This document shows, one piece after another, positions 44,070-54,811 of a DNA stretch of 64,000 nucleotides. The notes under the pieces are model-generated. The model searched no databases, was not told the DNA's origin, and worked only from the letters and a program-made list of their open reading frames with translations. The DNA lies in assembly GCA_963169105.1 (NCBI GenBank), contig OY720636.1, positions 142,467,747 through 142,531,746 on the forward strand. The letters run 5' to 3'. Numbering within the stretch: the stretch's first letter is position 1; every line of letters starts with the position of its first letter. The DNA is from Ceriagrion tenellum. Lineage: Eukaryota; Arthropoda; Insecta; Odonata; Coenagrionidae. The position numbers were made by a program, and so were the translations under genes.

Positions 44070-44115
44070 TTATGTTCTACGCGTTTCAACTTACGCAGCC
44101 ATCTTCAGATACAAG
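44070..44115 (-). ncRNA. Hammerhead-like motif
   Basis: Minus strand: core CUGAAGA (plus 44102-44108), extra U, stem II GGCU/AGUU (with G-U pairs), GAAA, stem III AC/GU around GC, GUA cleavage triplet (plus 44078-44080), weak stem I (U-G, mismatch, then U-A, G-C, U-A). The stretch GAAACGCGU is shared with the 26.2-kb copy. No inverted partner arm here. Confidence 0.4.
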
Positions 44116-45164
44116 GTCATTTGTAAATGGAAGACATCTTTATTATCCAAAAAGGAGGGATGGGTTTAGGAAACAGGAGGTGAGGTATTGAGGAAGAGAG
44201 AGGGTGGAAGGCTGATGACGGAAAAACCAAGGAGAGGGATAGGTTCCAAAAGTACGATTGAGACTGGAAAAACCAAAGACAAGGGAATGTGGGAAAGAAA
44301 GAAATAAAGGGGAGGCAGAGGAGCGAAGTTTGTTTATTGTTCTGTAGTTGAGCACTTGCAATGGCCGGACGTTGACCGCGCCGTCGATGGACGATGAGCG
44401 AACCTTATATATGTATTACTTTTCCATCACGAAACGTTGCCGGCAACCAATCACACATGAGGTTTTTTTTTCAATTTTCACAAAGTTTCATTTCCATATT
44501 GACTGTCTTACTTTTCACAATTCACAATTAATCATAACCAACCCTATTGAAGTATAAATTGTATTTTTTCTGACAATTTCTGTTTTGATTTTAAGGTATA
44601 TAAATAAACAGATACTTCGTTTACGTTTAGTGCTGCTTTCACGAAAACTCTCTACATTTGTCGCTGAAACTCCCGGCCCTCGGTATGCGTTCCTCCTTGA
44701 CGAGAAGACGACGGAAGATTGATCTCATCAGCCCGTTTGTAACATGCAAGAAAACGTTGATCGTAATCTTGCCCTTCAATATTTTAGCGGGAAAGGAAAG
44801 GAAGCTAACTTCCTTCTTTGTTTGCCCCGCAAGCCATGCTCGCTTCTATGCAGCAACATACTCCGCATAAAGGTTTTTAGTAGGTTTTTCCTCAGCAATA
44901 TATTCAGGGAGTTGGAAATGAAGACTCCTCTTACAATGTTTTATATATAAAGCAATATTTTCTCTAAGTGTTCATCTTTGCTGAAAGTAACATCATCATC
45001 AGTCATTAAATTCCTAGATAAGTTGATTTTTACCCTTCATTCTACCTGGTTTCTTGCTCTTTTTGTTCTTGTAGCAATTCTGTTTCATAACCTATTTAAG
45101 TTGACTTATTTATCTTTCGAGATATATAAGTCAACTTCGTAACTTCGCTTTTTCAGCTTTTAAG
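44116..45164. other. No recognisable gene; small hairpin
   Basis: AAGTTGACTTAT and ATAAGTCAACTT form a 12-bp inverted pair at about 45103-45138. Open frames at 44143-44361 (minus) and 44658-44950 (plus) show no motif. Confidence 0.4.
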
Positions 45165-45400
45165 CCCCTGAAGAATTCGTTGTCTGTCCATCTGGTCCTG
45201 ATCTTCGTCATAGGGATCCATATGTTTTTCCCCTCTTTTCTTTCTCTCAAAACCTCCGCATTTCTCATATTGTTCTTGATATTTGATCTTCAGCATCCGC
45301 CTCGAACACCAAATTTTGAAAGACTTTCCGGCTCCAGCCTTGTAATGGCCCGTGCCTCTGAGACACATTGCGTGACACTTTATGCGAATTTTTCATGAAT
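45165..45400 (-). pseudogene. RTE-like LINE fragment (family B), tentative
   Basis: On the minus strand the frame 45368-45153 gives 'KSFKIWCSRRMLKIKYQEQ', matching the E-x-W-C-W-R-R-M-L-K-I-x-W block. Shifting frame just after it gives 'MRNAEVLRERKEG', the expected R-N-E-E-V-L-R-x-x region. It corresponds to the part of the protein just upstream of the pieces at 29.7 and 34.2 kb. Frameshifted and short. Confidence 0.55.
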
Positions 45401-47229
45401 TTTGTCCCCGCTATCATTTCATCTAGAATGCTTTCTTGGTGGCTCTCTTCTTCTTTTTAAAGAGAGACAGAACATTGTAATTGAAAGAATACCCGTTTCG
45501 CATGGAAATAAAAGTAAGTCATTTTTTATGATGCGTATGGCAACCGCCAAAAAGCTCACTCTTTTTGCAAGGCTGTTTGCCTAAAATTTACGATGGAATA
45601 ACTTCTCAAATCTTTGTGATTCCTCCAAGGGGGTTTCATATTTCCCCAGGCCATAAATCTCTCTTTTTTTACGAGTCGTCAAGATACAAGAAGTCGAAAA
45701 TGTAATCGTTGTATTTGTATCGTTGACTTTTTCCTTTTTACTTCTGTGATCTGTTTTATCGCTTCAGTTGGTGATAAATCTTTGTTTCTCTTAACTTTTT
45801 CTAACGGCTGCTCTTTTGTAACCGCCCAATAAACTCATTTTATGACAATGTTTCAGAAATGGGCGTGTGTATCGCTTATATCGAAATACGTTTTCTTTTG
45901 TAAAATATATTAAACAGAGAGGATGCAGCGTCCTTTTTCAAACTCAAGAACAACAATATTGATATCTTCTAGCTGCTAGTAAGTGGTCACTTAATAGGAA
46001 CAGTTATTAAATAACTACATACCCTTTAATATCAAAATCCTACAATTTCTACGCATAATATCTGGCAATTTCGGAGGGTTTATATATTGGTTAAATTAAA
46101 ATTGAGGCGGGTAGGGAAAAATTTACAAAGTGTGGAATAGAAAATTATTTTATTTCCTACTGATCATGAAGAAGCACCGCAAAGTACAGTATTTGCATGA
46201 AAAGAGGATTATTTAGAGCGTGGGGATATATTACGGATATGCCATAGACTCCTGTAAGAAGGTTGCTCTTGATTATGAAAAATAATGAAATTGCTGCATT
46301 AAGGACGGCAGAGTTCATTATAAGTGATCTGACGTTGCAATATTTTCCCCCTCGATCGGTGCTGATTCTTTTGACAATTTTGCCCTAATGATAATTATCA
46401 TATATTATAATATACGTATGACGTTGTAATGGAATTTGTGGGCATCACATGTCCTCATTTGTTTTTTCCCTTAAGTCCTCACTTCCAGATGTGCATTTTT
46501 TGTTACCGCAATCCTTAGCCACCGCACGGTTCAATTTTGCTCTTCGATGGCTCATCTGAGGGCGAGTAATTCTGAATTGGAAAGAAGGCTTCCCCGGAGA
46601 GGCTTCGATAGCACAGGTCACTCAGTCTCAGAGTCACTCAGTATTTTTGCAGTTGTAGAAAATGTTTCCTAGCCCTGAAGAGCGTGTAATCATTTTTAGA
46701 TATTGGGAGCCTTTTCGATCTCAGTACTCTATTGGTTATTAGTATGTAGCGTCTTTATTTGGAAATTAATTTGGCTTCTTCTAAATTTACGCTATGTTTC
46801 GGTCCACTAGAGTTATGTTTAGCGATTGTCGAAGCACAACCAAGAGCGTGGCGACAGGGCTTGGCACTGGACTGAGTGCAAACTATCCAGAGAGACCAAA
46901 AATTCTTCAAAATTACTTCAAGCATGAAGAAATAAGGTGGAACGTTGGCGAAAGATGTCGACATACATGATGAATCAACATATATGATATCGACATGAGT
47001 CGACATACATGATGAATGGGTGGAAGAGAACCCAGGAGACCTGTGCCGGTAATTCTGAATACCTGAATGAATCTGGACACAGGTTCATTCGTTCTCTGCC
47101 TTCCTCATTTGTTTCTCACAAAAGACGAGAGGAAAATATCAGCGTTTCAAAAACGTACATGCATACTTATCCATTGCTCCTTTCTCTATCGGAGTAGACG
47201 AAGGCAAAGAATTTAGTTTTTTCCGTTAC
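45401..47229. other. No recognisable gene; short direct repeat
   Basis: GTCGACATACATGATGAAT occurs at about 46957 and again at about 46999 (offset near 42 bp). The 83-codon minus frame 46755-47006 covers part of this and has no recognisable domain. Nothing else. Confidence 0.4.
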
Positions 47230-47640
47230 TCCCATAAAACTTGCTCCATTAAAATGAGTTCCTCCACTATACCCTATCCTTGCAAACAGCTTTCGTTTTC
47301 AATGCACTCACTGCTTCATTATTGTTAGAACTCCTACTTTTTGCCCTCTTTAGAGCCTATTCCACCACTTTTCCCTTGGTTCTCGATGTCTACCTCTTCC
47401 TCTCGCGCCGTTCACTCTACCGGCATATATCTGTTTGGCTACCCGACTCTTTCATGCATTCTATCGACATGGCCAAGCAAACGGAGAACTCTTTTTTAAT
47501 GCTACTGGTGCATCTGAAACACATTTTCTCATCACCCACTCATTCCTAAGCCCAACCCTGCCCATCCTACTTTTCCTGCAAACACTTCTCAGGTACCCCA
47601 CTTTCTTTGTTACACTGCCGTGAAATAACGTCTAGAAGAA
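47230..47640 (-). pseudogene. LINE C-terminus fragment (family C)
   Basis: Minus strand: 'GKVGWAGLGLRNEWVM' then 'RKCVSDAPVALKKSSPF', corresponding to 'GKSRMEKVKNEWVINECGLD' and 'APVMDTYERSVLR' in the 49.2-kb copy. The match continues through the basic region. The plus-strand frames at 47280-47623 are antisense shadows. Frameshifted and without 3' tail. Confidence 0.65.
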
Positions 47641-48059
47641 AACACTTCAGTACACTGCGATATTTGCTTTCATAGACAAACACTCGGCGAGATGTAAATC
47701 ATGAATATTCGGTAATGAAACAAAAGTTTGAGGAATAAATAGACGGAGATGATTACCAATGAAGAAGTCCTACGATAGATGTAGCGAAACGTATATGTAC
47801 GTTAAAATTTTGAGGAGAAGAAGAAGAGGAGGCAAGTCAGAGGGCACATTTTCCAGCTCAAAAGTTGGTTGAAACCAGCAATAGTGGGAATGATGGGAAG
47901 AATCACAAGAGGAAGACAAAAAATGTAATTTTTCGCGCAAATAATGGAGGACGTATAAGTGAAGAATCATGCAGAAATGAAGCAGCTGGCTGAGACGAGA
48001 GTGGAGTGGAAAGTTGTGACAGAAATTTTTGGATTGATGACTACTGATGATGACTCGAC
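47641..48059. other. Possible further LINE debris
   Basis: Near 47940-48050, plus-strand AATGAAGCAGCTGGCTGAGA + CGAGAGTGGAGTGGAAAG and ACTACTGATGATGAC are reminiscent of the W-R-x-x-V-...-T-T-D-D-D tail of RTE-like LINEs (as at 26.8 kb), but the match is too short to call. Confidence 0.3.
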
Positions 48060-48330
48060 TATCCTATATCTGTTTTATTTATTCAATTCCTTCTCATTTA
48101 CGTGACATGGCCCGAGCAACAAAGCACACTCCTTTCACGAATGTCCCTTAGTAGAGCATGCGGTCCACATTCTTTCTCCACCCATTCTTAACCCTGTCCA
48201 TCCGACTTTTCCCGCCAGCAATTCTAAGGTACCCCACTCCTCCATCATTCAGACTACTCTTGTGCTTATCCTGGCGTACACAGGTTTCGCTGCCGAGTAA
48301 TATTGTCGGGAGGAGAAAATCTTTTCAATC
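48060..48330 (-). pseudogene. LINE C-terminus fragment (family C)
   Basis: Minus strand reads 'VRYLRIAGGKSRMDRVKNGW' and RKNVDRM followed by a frameshifted R-S-V-L-x-x-x-G-H-V-like region ending near ATGGCCCGAGCAAC (plus). It aligns with 47.4-47.6 kb and, inverted, with 49.15-49.3 kb. Short and broken. Confidence 0.6.
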
Positions 48331-48978
48331 ATTTCTTCCATCGTTAGCATCACCCACTAGAGTGGGCTTCCCGTCGCGTTGGTCAGTGGGTTTAGGGATC
48401 GGAGGCATCTTTAGTCAATGAGGTGGACGGCCTCAGGGTAGAAATTAGTGTTGTTGGGCAGTAGGGATGGCAGAAGAGACGAATGACTCCCATATCGCAC
48501 TAACAAGTCAAAATGCGTCGCCATGGCGATCATTCGCACGATCTCCGCCCACCCTACGTTTAATTGTTTCCGCCCGTGGGCGCCCAGATGGCACCACCTC
48601 CATCACTGGGCGACGGATAAAGGGTCGCGGGAAAAATAATGAGGCTCTCTGTCGGACATTTTTGGGACGCTATTACGGGGATTGGGGTCCTAATTTCGGT
48701 CGTAGGCAGGAAAGGGGGGAGGGGCGCTGGAAGGGCAGGCGGCTCCGGCTCGCCTGGACTTGCGAATCCTGGCGGTGCCATCTATCATACATCTCCGTGG
48801 GTTGGCAATCCTTCTTGCGTTTCGCCTTGCCCCGCGTGCTGTTGATCCACTATGGATCCGCACCGGTGTGGCTTCTGTTTCTCTTCACTTCTGCAATGAC
48901 TCATTTCTAGAATTATACAATTTGACCAGATGCTCTAGTGCGGCTATTCTGATATTCATCCGGGAGAATTCTCCCGTC
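48331..48978. other. GC-rich stretch, no gene called
   Basis: A 147-codon plus frame (48467-48910) and overlapping frames on both strands lie in GC-rich DNA. The composition explains the frame length, and no domain or conserved motif is visible, so it is not called as a gene. CCATGGCGATC and CCATGGAGATG-like words occur here and at 49.74 kb. Confidence 0.3.
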
Positions 48979-49024
48979 GCTGCCGACGTTTCGATTAGCG
49001 TGTCGGCCATCATCTTCAGGGCTG
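48979..49024 (-). ncRNA. Hammerhead-like motif
   Basis: Minus strand: stem I CAGCC with GGCAGCG (three pairs next to the core), core CUGAAGA (plus 49013-49019), extra U, stem II GAU/AUC with a long loop, GAAA, mini stem III A-CG-U, GUC (plus 48985-48987). The longer alternative hairpin GCCGAC/GTCGGC competes with this fold. Sequence is close to the 39.6-kb copy but retains the catalytic G. Confidence 0.4.
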
Positions 49025-49139
49025 AGTGAAAAGACGTTAGTTCATGGTGAGGATGATCAAGAAGCATCTCTCATCACTGGAGTTGGTGGAGTTAATCTGT
49101 TAATTATTTAAATTTTCCGAATATTGATATCAAACTAAA
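49025..49139. other. Short spacer
   Basis: Nothing recognised. Confidence 0.4.
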
Positions 49140-49625
49140 CGCCGTGGGTATGAGTTACCTGAGGAGTGTTAGCGGCAAAAGTAGGATGGAAAAGGTGAAG
49201 AATGAGTGGGTAATAAATGAATGTGGGTTAGATGCTCCAGTAATGGACACATATGAAAGGAGTGTGCTTCGTTGATTCGTGAGGGAATGGATAAGAGTCA
49301 AATAACGAAACAGAAAATATGAGAGTGAAATGAATGGTGCGAGAGGTAGAGATAGGCCGAGAAAGTTGTGGTTAAATGTAGTTGAGGAAATTCTTAGGAG
49401 GAGGAATATTAGGAGTTTTAAGAACAGGAGGGCGTGTATGAAGCAGTGTATGGGGGTAAATAAAGCAAAAGAGGTTTGCAAGGATAGGTCAGTATGGAGG
49501 AAATTATTGAAGCAGATTTAGGTGTCCAAATACGTATTTATGAGTGAAACTTAGTTACTCTGCCTACCCCGGAAGGGAACGGCGTGATTGGTATGTATGT
49601 ATGTATACAGTATTGACAATGCTGT
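49140..49625 (+). pseudogene. LINE C-terminus with 3' tail (family C)
   Basis: Plus strand: 'GKSRMEKVKNEWVINECGLD', 'APVMDTYERSVLR', a stop where W-F-G-H-V-E-R-M is expected, then the open frame 49330-49521: 'MNGARGRDRPRKLWLNVVEE', 'ILRRRNIRSFKNRRACMKQC' and 'MGVNKAKEVCKDRSVWRKLL'. The G-A-R-G-R-x-R-P-R-K-x-W block and the C-K-D-R-x-x-W-R end are typical of this LINE group. The UTR has 'CTGCCTACCCCGGAAGGGAA' + CGGCGTGAT and ends in a (GTAT)n tail at about 49590-49608, so the true 3' end is present. The ATG at 49330 is internal. Confidence 0.8.
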
Positions 49626-51810
49626 GAAGTCCCTGCAGTCAAAAGACAATGATCAGTCATTGTGTCGCTGGTGTTGGAAAGCTTGGTGCGGATTACAAAG
49701 CTATATCATCATCTCAATCTAATTTTGCTGTCAAATGGGTTGCCATGGAGATGTGCCCGTGTCCCAATCCCTTTCGGTTATTATCCGTCTATCTCTGTCT
49801 TACCCCCTTTCCCTCTTTTCTTCTTAATCTACCCTCCCCCCACCTCCTCCCGCATCCCTCAATTTGTGTCGTTTCCGCTCAGCCAATCAAATTAGCGGAA
49901 TTAAGCCCACCAATTTACTTTTCCGGGAGACCCGCTTATCACTTCTCCGACGGGAACGCCTCGCTTTGGCGGAGGGAGTAATTAAATGGTTCGTTGGGTC
50001 CCATCGGGATGACGCTGTGGCACTTGCGGTTCCAGTGAGAAGGGAAGAAGAATGATTAAAGAGGTGAGATGGAGATACATGGAGGGATTACATGAACAGA
50101 GTGAGAGACAGAGAAGGGATGAATTAAGAAATGGAATGTCTCACCCGTAGAAGAAAAGGAAGTCAGAGAATGCAGATTTAATGATTGCTTGTTTTTAGCG
50201 ACCTCACCCTGCGATTTTTATCCCAACCGAACTCTGTCCGTTGGCCTGAACCTTCACTTTTTTCCGCCAAAGCATATCTCAGTGTTTTATCGAGAGGAGG
50301 GAATTATTTATTATAACTTCGGCGATCCGTGTGATAAAGAAGATAATTTTAATTCGTATTAATTTTGTAGGTATGATGCGAGGTGGAAAATCGCTTCAGA
50401 TTCGTATCGCATCAAGAATCAAGCGTCTACTGGTCTATATTTTTTCTCATCGATGATTAGTCTCCAAATTTTCTCTCTCTTGATGGTTTTATTCATGGCA
50501 TTTTTTTCGGCATTTTCCTTCGGTATTTCGTATAACATTGACCTTATATTTTCAAGTTTAAGACGACCTTTTTTATGCAAAATTAGTACAATGTAAACTT
50601 GCCCTGATAATAATGTTAGCCACTGTTTGCTGTTCAAAACGCGCAAAAACAAAATAAACGTCCGACTCCCTAAGTTATACCGTTAAGTTTTGTATTCATG
50701 TCAGGTAACGTAAGGTAAACGACATTTTCAGATTCCATCTGATGTAACGTAAACATCCTGACGACCATAACGTTCATCGTTCAACTGTGTGAAGTTTTTT
50801 GCAGTATGTGCTGGATTTATGAACTTTAATATTATCCACCAGGTTAATGATTTAAGATCATGTCAATGGCCTTCCTGTTTCTTTATTCTAGATTGAAAAG
50901 AATATATTGTTTTGCACATGTAGCTATGATCGGTGCAACTATCAATGACTTAATTTCGATCTTTTCCTCTACGTTGATAGTTTAGCTTCAGTGGTCTTGT
51001 AAAGGTTTCTCTACGATGATAATCCATAGTAATAGCAAGATACTGGCTTGATGAAATCACAAATAGATAGGTGAGTCTCCAAGTCGTATAGAATTGTTGC
51101 TCCAGGCTACAAGTGTTGGACAGTGATGGCTGCAATACCAACCTTACCAATTACTATCCCTCAACCCATTTTCTACGTATTGAGTTAAGCGTATTCTTTA
51201 CGTTGGTTATTATAAATAGTTATATTATCAAATAAATTTAATATTTCACATCTCATTATAACAACAGGTTGCTTTTTTATTAGTGATGAATAGTTATTTG
51301 AGTTTTTTCAATCAACTCCTCCTTTTCCGGTACATCAGGAATCTACTCTACCCAGATAGTTACTCTAGTGGTTGATTTTCGTTGAAACAACATCCAAAGT
51401 TAAAACATTCTGTCAGAAAACTTGGAGGGGTCGATTTACATTTCAATATGACAGAGATTGGTTTTCCCCTTATTTTTTATTCGCAACATTTTGTGACTTT
51501 ATCTCTTTAAAACTCGTAAGGTCAATTTGATCCAATACTAGAGAAGTTGGAAGGAACTGCCATCAAGACCAGTTCCCTCGGCAACGCATCGGGAGAGGCA
51601 CTGAGTATGAATGAGAGCGTAATTACCATAGTTATCTTCCTTATGCTCTGTACAAATGTTAATTGCCTTTATGGATTGTATGCATTTTTTAAGACGGATG
51701 AAAATTGTTCACCTTTAGTCGAAGCTGTATAAAGGTGAACCTTAAGTAGTTCCTCAAATATACACTCGACTAAATTTAAGCATTAAAAAAATTAGATTTG
51801 CTATCAGATT
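49626..51810. other. No recognisable gene
   Basis: 49740-50060 is GC-richer and contains GTTGCCATGGAGATG. Open frames 49649-50055 have no motif. A frame at 51547-51732 has a hydrophobic stretch (VITIVIFLMLCTNVNCLYGL) but no recognised family. Confidence 0.4.
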
Positions 51811-51918
51811 TCGTCTCAGATGTACTCTCGACGTCTCTAACAAATATTGATACGTATAAGAGTCACCATGGCGTGTTCGTGACATTACTATGAACACACA
51901 ACAGTTACCTACTCTGCC
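51811..51918 (+). repeat. Diverged repeat, copy 1
   Basis: 'TTTCGTCTCAGATGTACTCT', TCTAACAAA, 'GTTCGTGACA' and 'CAACAGTTACCTACTCTG' align with 52279-52392 (same orientation, offset about 470 bp). A moderate by-eye match with gaps. Confidence 0.5.
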
Positions 51919-52278
51919 ACATATTAATGATATAAATATATATGTATGGCATCATCCCGTTGTACATTTTTAAACAAAACAATTGATGAAACAGCTCACC
52001 ACAGATACATCTTGAGTATTATTGTCCACATGATAACTGCTCTAACTTTTATTAGCAATTACGTGAAGAGTATTTCTGCTGAAGTTCCTTGGTTGTATTT
52101 TAGTAAGCAACACCTTGATCAATCTTATTTATTTATAATCGCTCCAGAGGAGCAACGTTTCCCTTCTAATTATCACTGGCAGTCCTATAGCTCAATAATT
52201 TATTTTATACTTTCATTTTTAATGTTTAGTCAATTATAATCAAGTATTTTTTTATATATTGACCTATGCCTAGCTTTC
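51919..52278. other. Between two repeat copies; 97-codon frame not assigned
   Basis: 51946-52239 encodes 97 residues with two hydrophobic stretches ('YILSIIVHMITALTFI' and 'YFILSFLMFS') between the two repeat copies. No family recognised, AT-rich, so probably chance. Confidence 0.3.
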
Positions 52279-52392
52279 ATCTCAGACTTACTCTATGGTA
52301 TTCTCTCCTTGTCTTCAACAAACATGCATGGGTTTTCCCGTGGCAGGTTCATGACAATAATCTAAATATGCAACAGTTATCTACCCTGGCTG
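52279..52392 (+). repeat. Diverged repeat, copy 2
   Basis: Partner of 51811-51918; ends 'GCAACAGTTATCTACCCTGG' and runs directly into a LINE 3' tail. Confidence 0.5.
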
Positions 52393-52490
52393 TCACTTTG
52401 TGGGTGTGTGGCAGGAGGTGACGCTACGACATCCATTCACCTACCGTCGAACACACTATCACTCTTTTATTTTCGACTGCATTGATATAC
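52383..52490 (-). mobile_element. LINE 3' end fragment (family A)
   Basis: 'TGGGTGTGTGGCAGGAGGTG' + ACGC + 'CATTCACCTACCGT' is the family A 3' UTR read on the plus strand (compare 39.22 kb). Its tail is replaced by the repeat at 52279-52392. Confidence 0.55.
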
Positions 52491-52564
52491 CGTTAATTAA
52501 CAAATATGTGAGGATATTTCACATACAATACGGCTATTTAATTTAATTCTGCCCATTAGGGATG

Positions 52565-52702
52565 AAAACAGCTTTCGTACATCTTGGGATGGGAAGAAAT
52601 ACCAGGAGGTAAGGGTACTAGCATTACGGAGGGAAGGGTGGAGGGTTGTAGTAAATAATCTTAGGATTGAACAACCAATGAACGAACTGGGAGGGTCCTC
52701 TA
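52565..52702 (+). pseudogene. RTE-like LINE C-terminal fragment (family B), plus strand
   Basis: Reads 'KYQEVRVLALRREGWRVVV', then N-N-L-R-I-E-Q-P, the R-x-x-W-R-x-x-V-N ending seen at 29.9 kb. It is an inverted copy of part of 53258-53378 (shared 'GGAAGAAATACCAGGAGGTA' and 'GATTGAACAACCAATGAACG'). Confidence 0.7.
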
Positions 52703-52734
52703 ACCGTTGGTAAGATTTCTACAATGCTTGAATT

Positions 52735-53267
52735 CATCTACGTCTTCATATTATCCTGCGAGCTGCAGATTTTGCGGGTTGCAGAGGGTATTAAGGACAC
52801 CAGCCGCGTAAAGAGGTGAAGGATGAGGTTAAGGATGGTGAAATGGTGAACCTTAGGAGTGTTTTGAGTGAGGCAAAGTTTTCACTACGGTCGCTTATTG
52901 TGCGCGGAAAAATACATGTTCAATCTCTTATTTCCTCGCTTCCGTCGGACCCGGTAACTTAGTGTGCCGTATAATGATATTCTCTATGTCTCTCTGAAAC
53001 ACACCCGTTCTGAATTTCTCAAGCATAATCAGCCAAAGTGCATCCTCCGAGTCTCTAGCGGTTCCCAACCTTATCCCTCTAACAGCTGAGAAACACGATA
53101 TATTCGCTCATAGCACTTTTTAACGAAGAGCAACGAAGCTTTCATTTTTACTTTTTTTGTCAAACTTTTATGACCAGGGTCCCAAGTGCTCGCGGCGAAT
53201 CCAAGGTGTGGCCTTACCAGAGCGAATTGGCACCTGTCTTTCACTTTTTCATCCGAGGACCCTCCCA
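52735..53267 (-). pseudogene. Jockey/CR1-type LINE 3' portion (family A), part 1
   Basis: Aligns with 34885-35424. Minus-strand frame 53277-53071 has 'LVRPHLGFAASTWDPGHKSL' then 'KKCYERIYRVSQLLE', the classic R-P-x-L-x-Y-A-S-x-V-W-D-P and F-V-x-x-x-Y-x-x-x-x-S-V-T-x-L-L region of these LINEs. It ends at the 3' terminus with CTACGTCTTCATATTATCCT + GCGAGC. It is interrupted at its 5' side by an RTE-like piece and resumes at 53466. Confidence 0.8.
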
Positions 53268-53465
53268 GTTCGTTCATTGGTTGTTCAATCCTAAGATTGG
53301 TTGACTACAGCGCTCCACCCTTCCCTACGTAATGCTAGTTCCCTTACCTCCTGATATTTCTTCCCATGTACTCTCCTCTTTATTTGGTCCATGAATTTAT
53401 TCCTGGGTTTTCCTCTGGGGACTTATCCCTCCATTTTGCCTTCAATAATGTTCTTCACGCTCATA
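53268..53465 (-). pseudogene. RTE-like LINE fragment (family B) inside a family A LINE
   Basis: Minus strand: 'VKNIIEGKMEG', a stop, 'VPRGKPRNKFMDQIKRRVHG', 'KKYQEVRELALRREGWSAVV' and N-Q-S. It separates two parts of the family A element that are contiguous at 35.4 kb, so either it was inserted there or a rearrangement joined them. The junction GGACCCTCCCAGTTCG is also present, inverted, at about 52687-52702. Confidence 0.8.
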
Positions 53466-53810
53466 GTATACGTTTGATAATACTTCGTTTTTGTAATGCT
53501 GTGTTGCATTTGTTTTGCATGTGTGTTACCAACTCTATGTCTGAAGTTAAGGTAAATCCAGGCTGTTTGACATTATCCGAAGGCTTTACGTTTTTCTTTC
53601 CATCCAAAGCGTAGATATGGCGTTGGTGTGATGACTTTCGCAAGAATTGTGTGTGGTGCATTTGCCAAGATTTAATTCTATGCCACACTCCTGGCCCCAC
53701 GAATTAACGTTTGGGTCCGAAGATAGAACTTCTGAGTCTGAATCTTCTCTCATTTTCGAAAATTCATTTTGTTTGAAATTCAAGCACATGCTAAATGATA
53801 ACAGAATCAC
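53466..53810 (-). pseudogene. Jockey/CR1-type LINE (family A), part 2
   Basis: Continues family A upstream: minus strand 'VNSWGQECGIELNLGKCTTH', then 'ALDGKKNVKPSDNVKQPGFT' + LTSDIE, aligned with the 35.5-35.7-kb block (W-C-Q-E-W-G-I-E-L-N-I-S-K-C-T-T and K-Y-L-G-I-T-L-T-S-D-I). More decayed than the 35-kb copy. Confidence 0.75.
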
Positions 53811-54811
53811 AATCTTATTAGGCAGAAATAATTATACCAGTATACCACACTGAAATGTAAAAAGAAAACACACAAGAACGATGTGAAACAATGAAAAAAC
53901 ATTTCTTTTCCTTTGTCTTTGAATTGAATATTGTCGATGTGATTATGTCCTATGCGTAAACAGTTCCACTTTGTGAAATTTGGTCCAAGTATTCGTTTTT
54001 GAATCACATGAGGAGTTATTCAAATAGGCACTCAGTGACTCACGATGGTCTATATAGCCATTTTAAGGAAAATTCGGATATCGGTCAGTTGGCGGGGTGA
54101 GAAAATCGCGTCTATTTGGAATTTTTCCATCGTTGCAGGCGGTGCCGGCAGAGGGGGGGGAGGGGGAGTGGATGGGTGGAGGAGATAAAAAAGGGGAGTC
54201 GGGATTATGGTGCTGGAGGCGGCGGACACGCTGCGGTGCACCTCGATGCAATATGGCCTCCACTCATCCGTGACGCGCGAGGGGAATAAACGCACCGTGC
54301 ATCGTGATGTATACACATATATATATCCCACGGCTGCCTTGCAATGGAGGGCGACGCCGATATTCCTCCGAACGTGCACCGCCCACTTTAGAAGTATTGA
54401 AGACACGCGCGTGCATAGAATGCGTGCTGCACTATATGTACATACATTACCAGGAGAATCGGGGGCGAATACCCCGGGCTGTTGCTCTTCCTGGGAAATG
54501 GCTGAAATTTCACACGCCGACGCCTAGGATAGGTTTCGCTGGCTGGCTGTGCCTAGAGGTCGTGTGTCTCTGCGAGTCGGAGGCCCCAGGGCGTTCACCT
54601 CGTCCTATCCAGCCCTAATTACACCGTTGAACGTCGTGCTCACCTCGCGGAGACTGGCTGATATTACGATCTAAGAATGTTGCGATGGATGGCGATTGGG
54701 CGTGTCGGAGCAAATGAGGAACCCTCCCCCATGTACTTTTTTTACTCGATTAGTATCATGATGCTTCCCCTGCAAACTTACTCTCCGAAAATTAAACTAG
54801 AAGGCTTTTAA
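53811..54811. other. No recognisable gene; GC-rich patch at 54.1-54.65 kb
   Basis: Several frames of 66-118 codons cross 54050-54620 on both strands; all lack motifs and contain composition-driven runs (Pro-rich 'STPPPPPLPAPPAT' on minus). The patch is GC-rich and could be a regulatory island or a distant exon. Confidence 0.35.

Noticed and set aside
44998..45010. CATCATCATCAG word as a hammerhead-like core
   Set aside because: No GAAAC follows at a suitable distance on the minus strand.
45103..45138. 12-bp inverted repeat as a terminator or regulatory hairpin
   Set aside because: Isolated AT-rich hairpin in eukaryotic DNA with no associated gene.
47280..47549. 89-codon hydrophobic plus frame resembling the minus frame at 49155-49481
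   Set aside because: Both are antisense shadows of the same LINE C-terminus; the real coding strand is the opposite one.
48467..48910. 147-codon plus-strand open frame
   Set aside because: Lies in GC-rich DNA where stops are rare, overlaps open frames on the other strand and has no recognisable domain or low-complexity-free core.
8640..49760. CCATGG-centred words (8689, 18402, 48521, 49738) as RFX X-boxes
   Set aside because: None fits the full RYYRYY-N-RRYRRC consensus on both halves; four hits to a short palindrome in 64 kb are not remarkable.
51946..52239. 97-codon frame with two hydrophobic stretches
   Set aside because: AT-rich DNA yields hydrophobic codons by chance; it lies between repeat copies.
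54050..54618. Overlapping 104-118 codon frames on both strands
   Set aside because: Composition-driven, Pro-rich runs and opposite-strand overlap; no family recognised.
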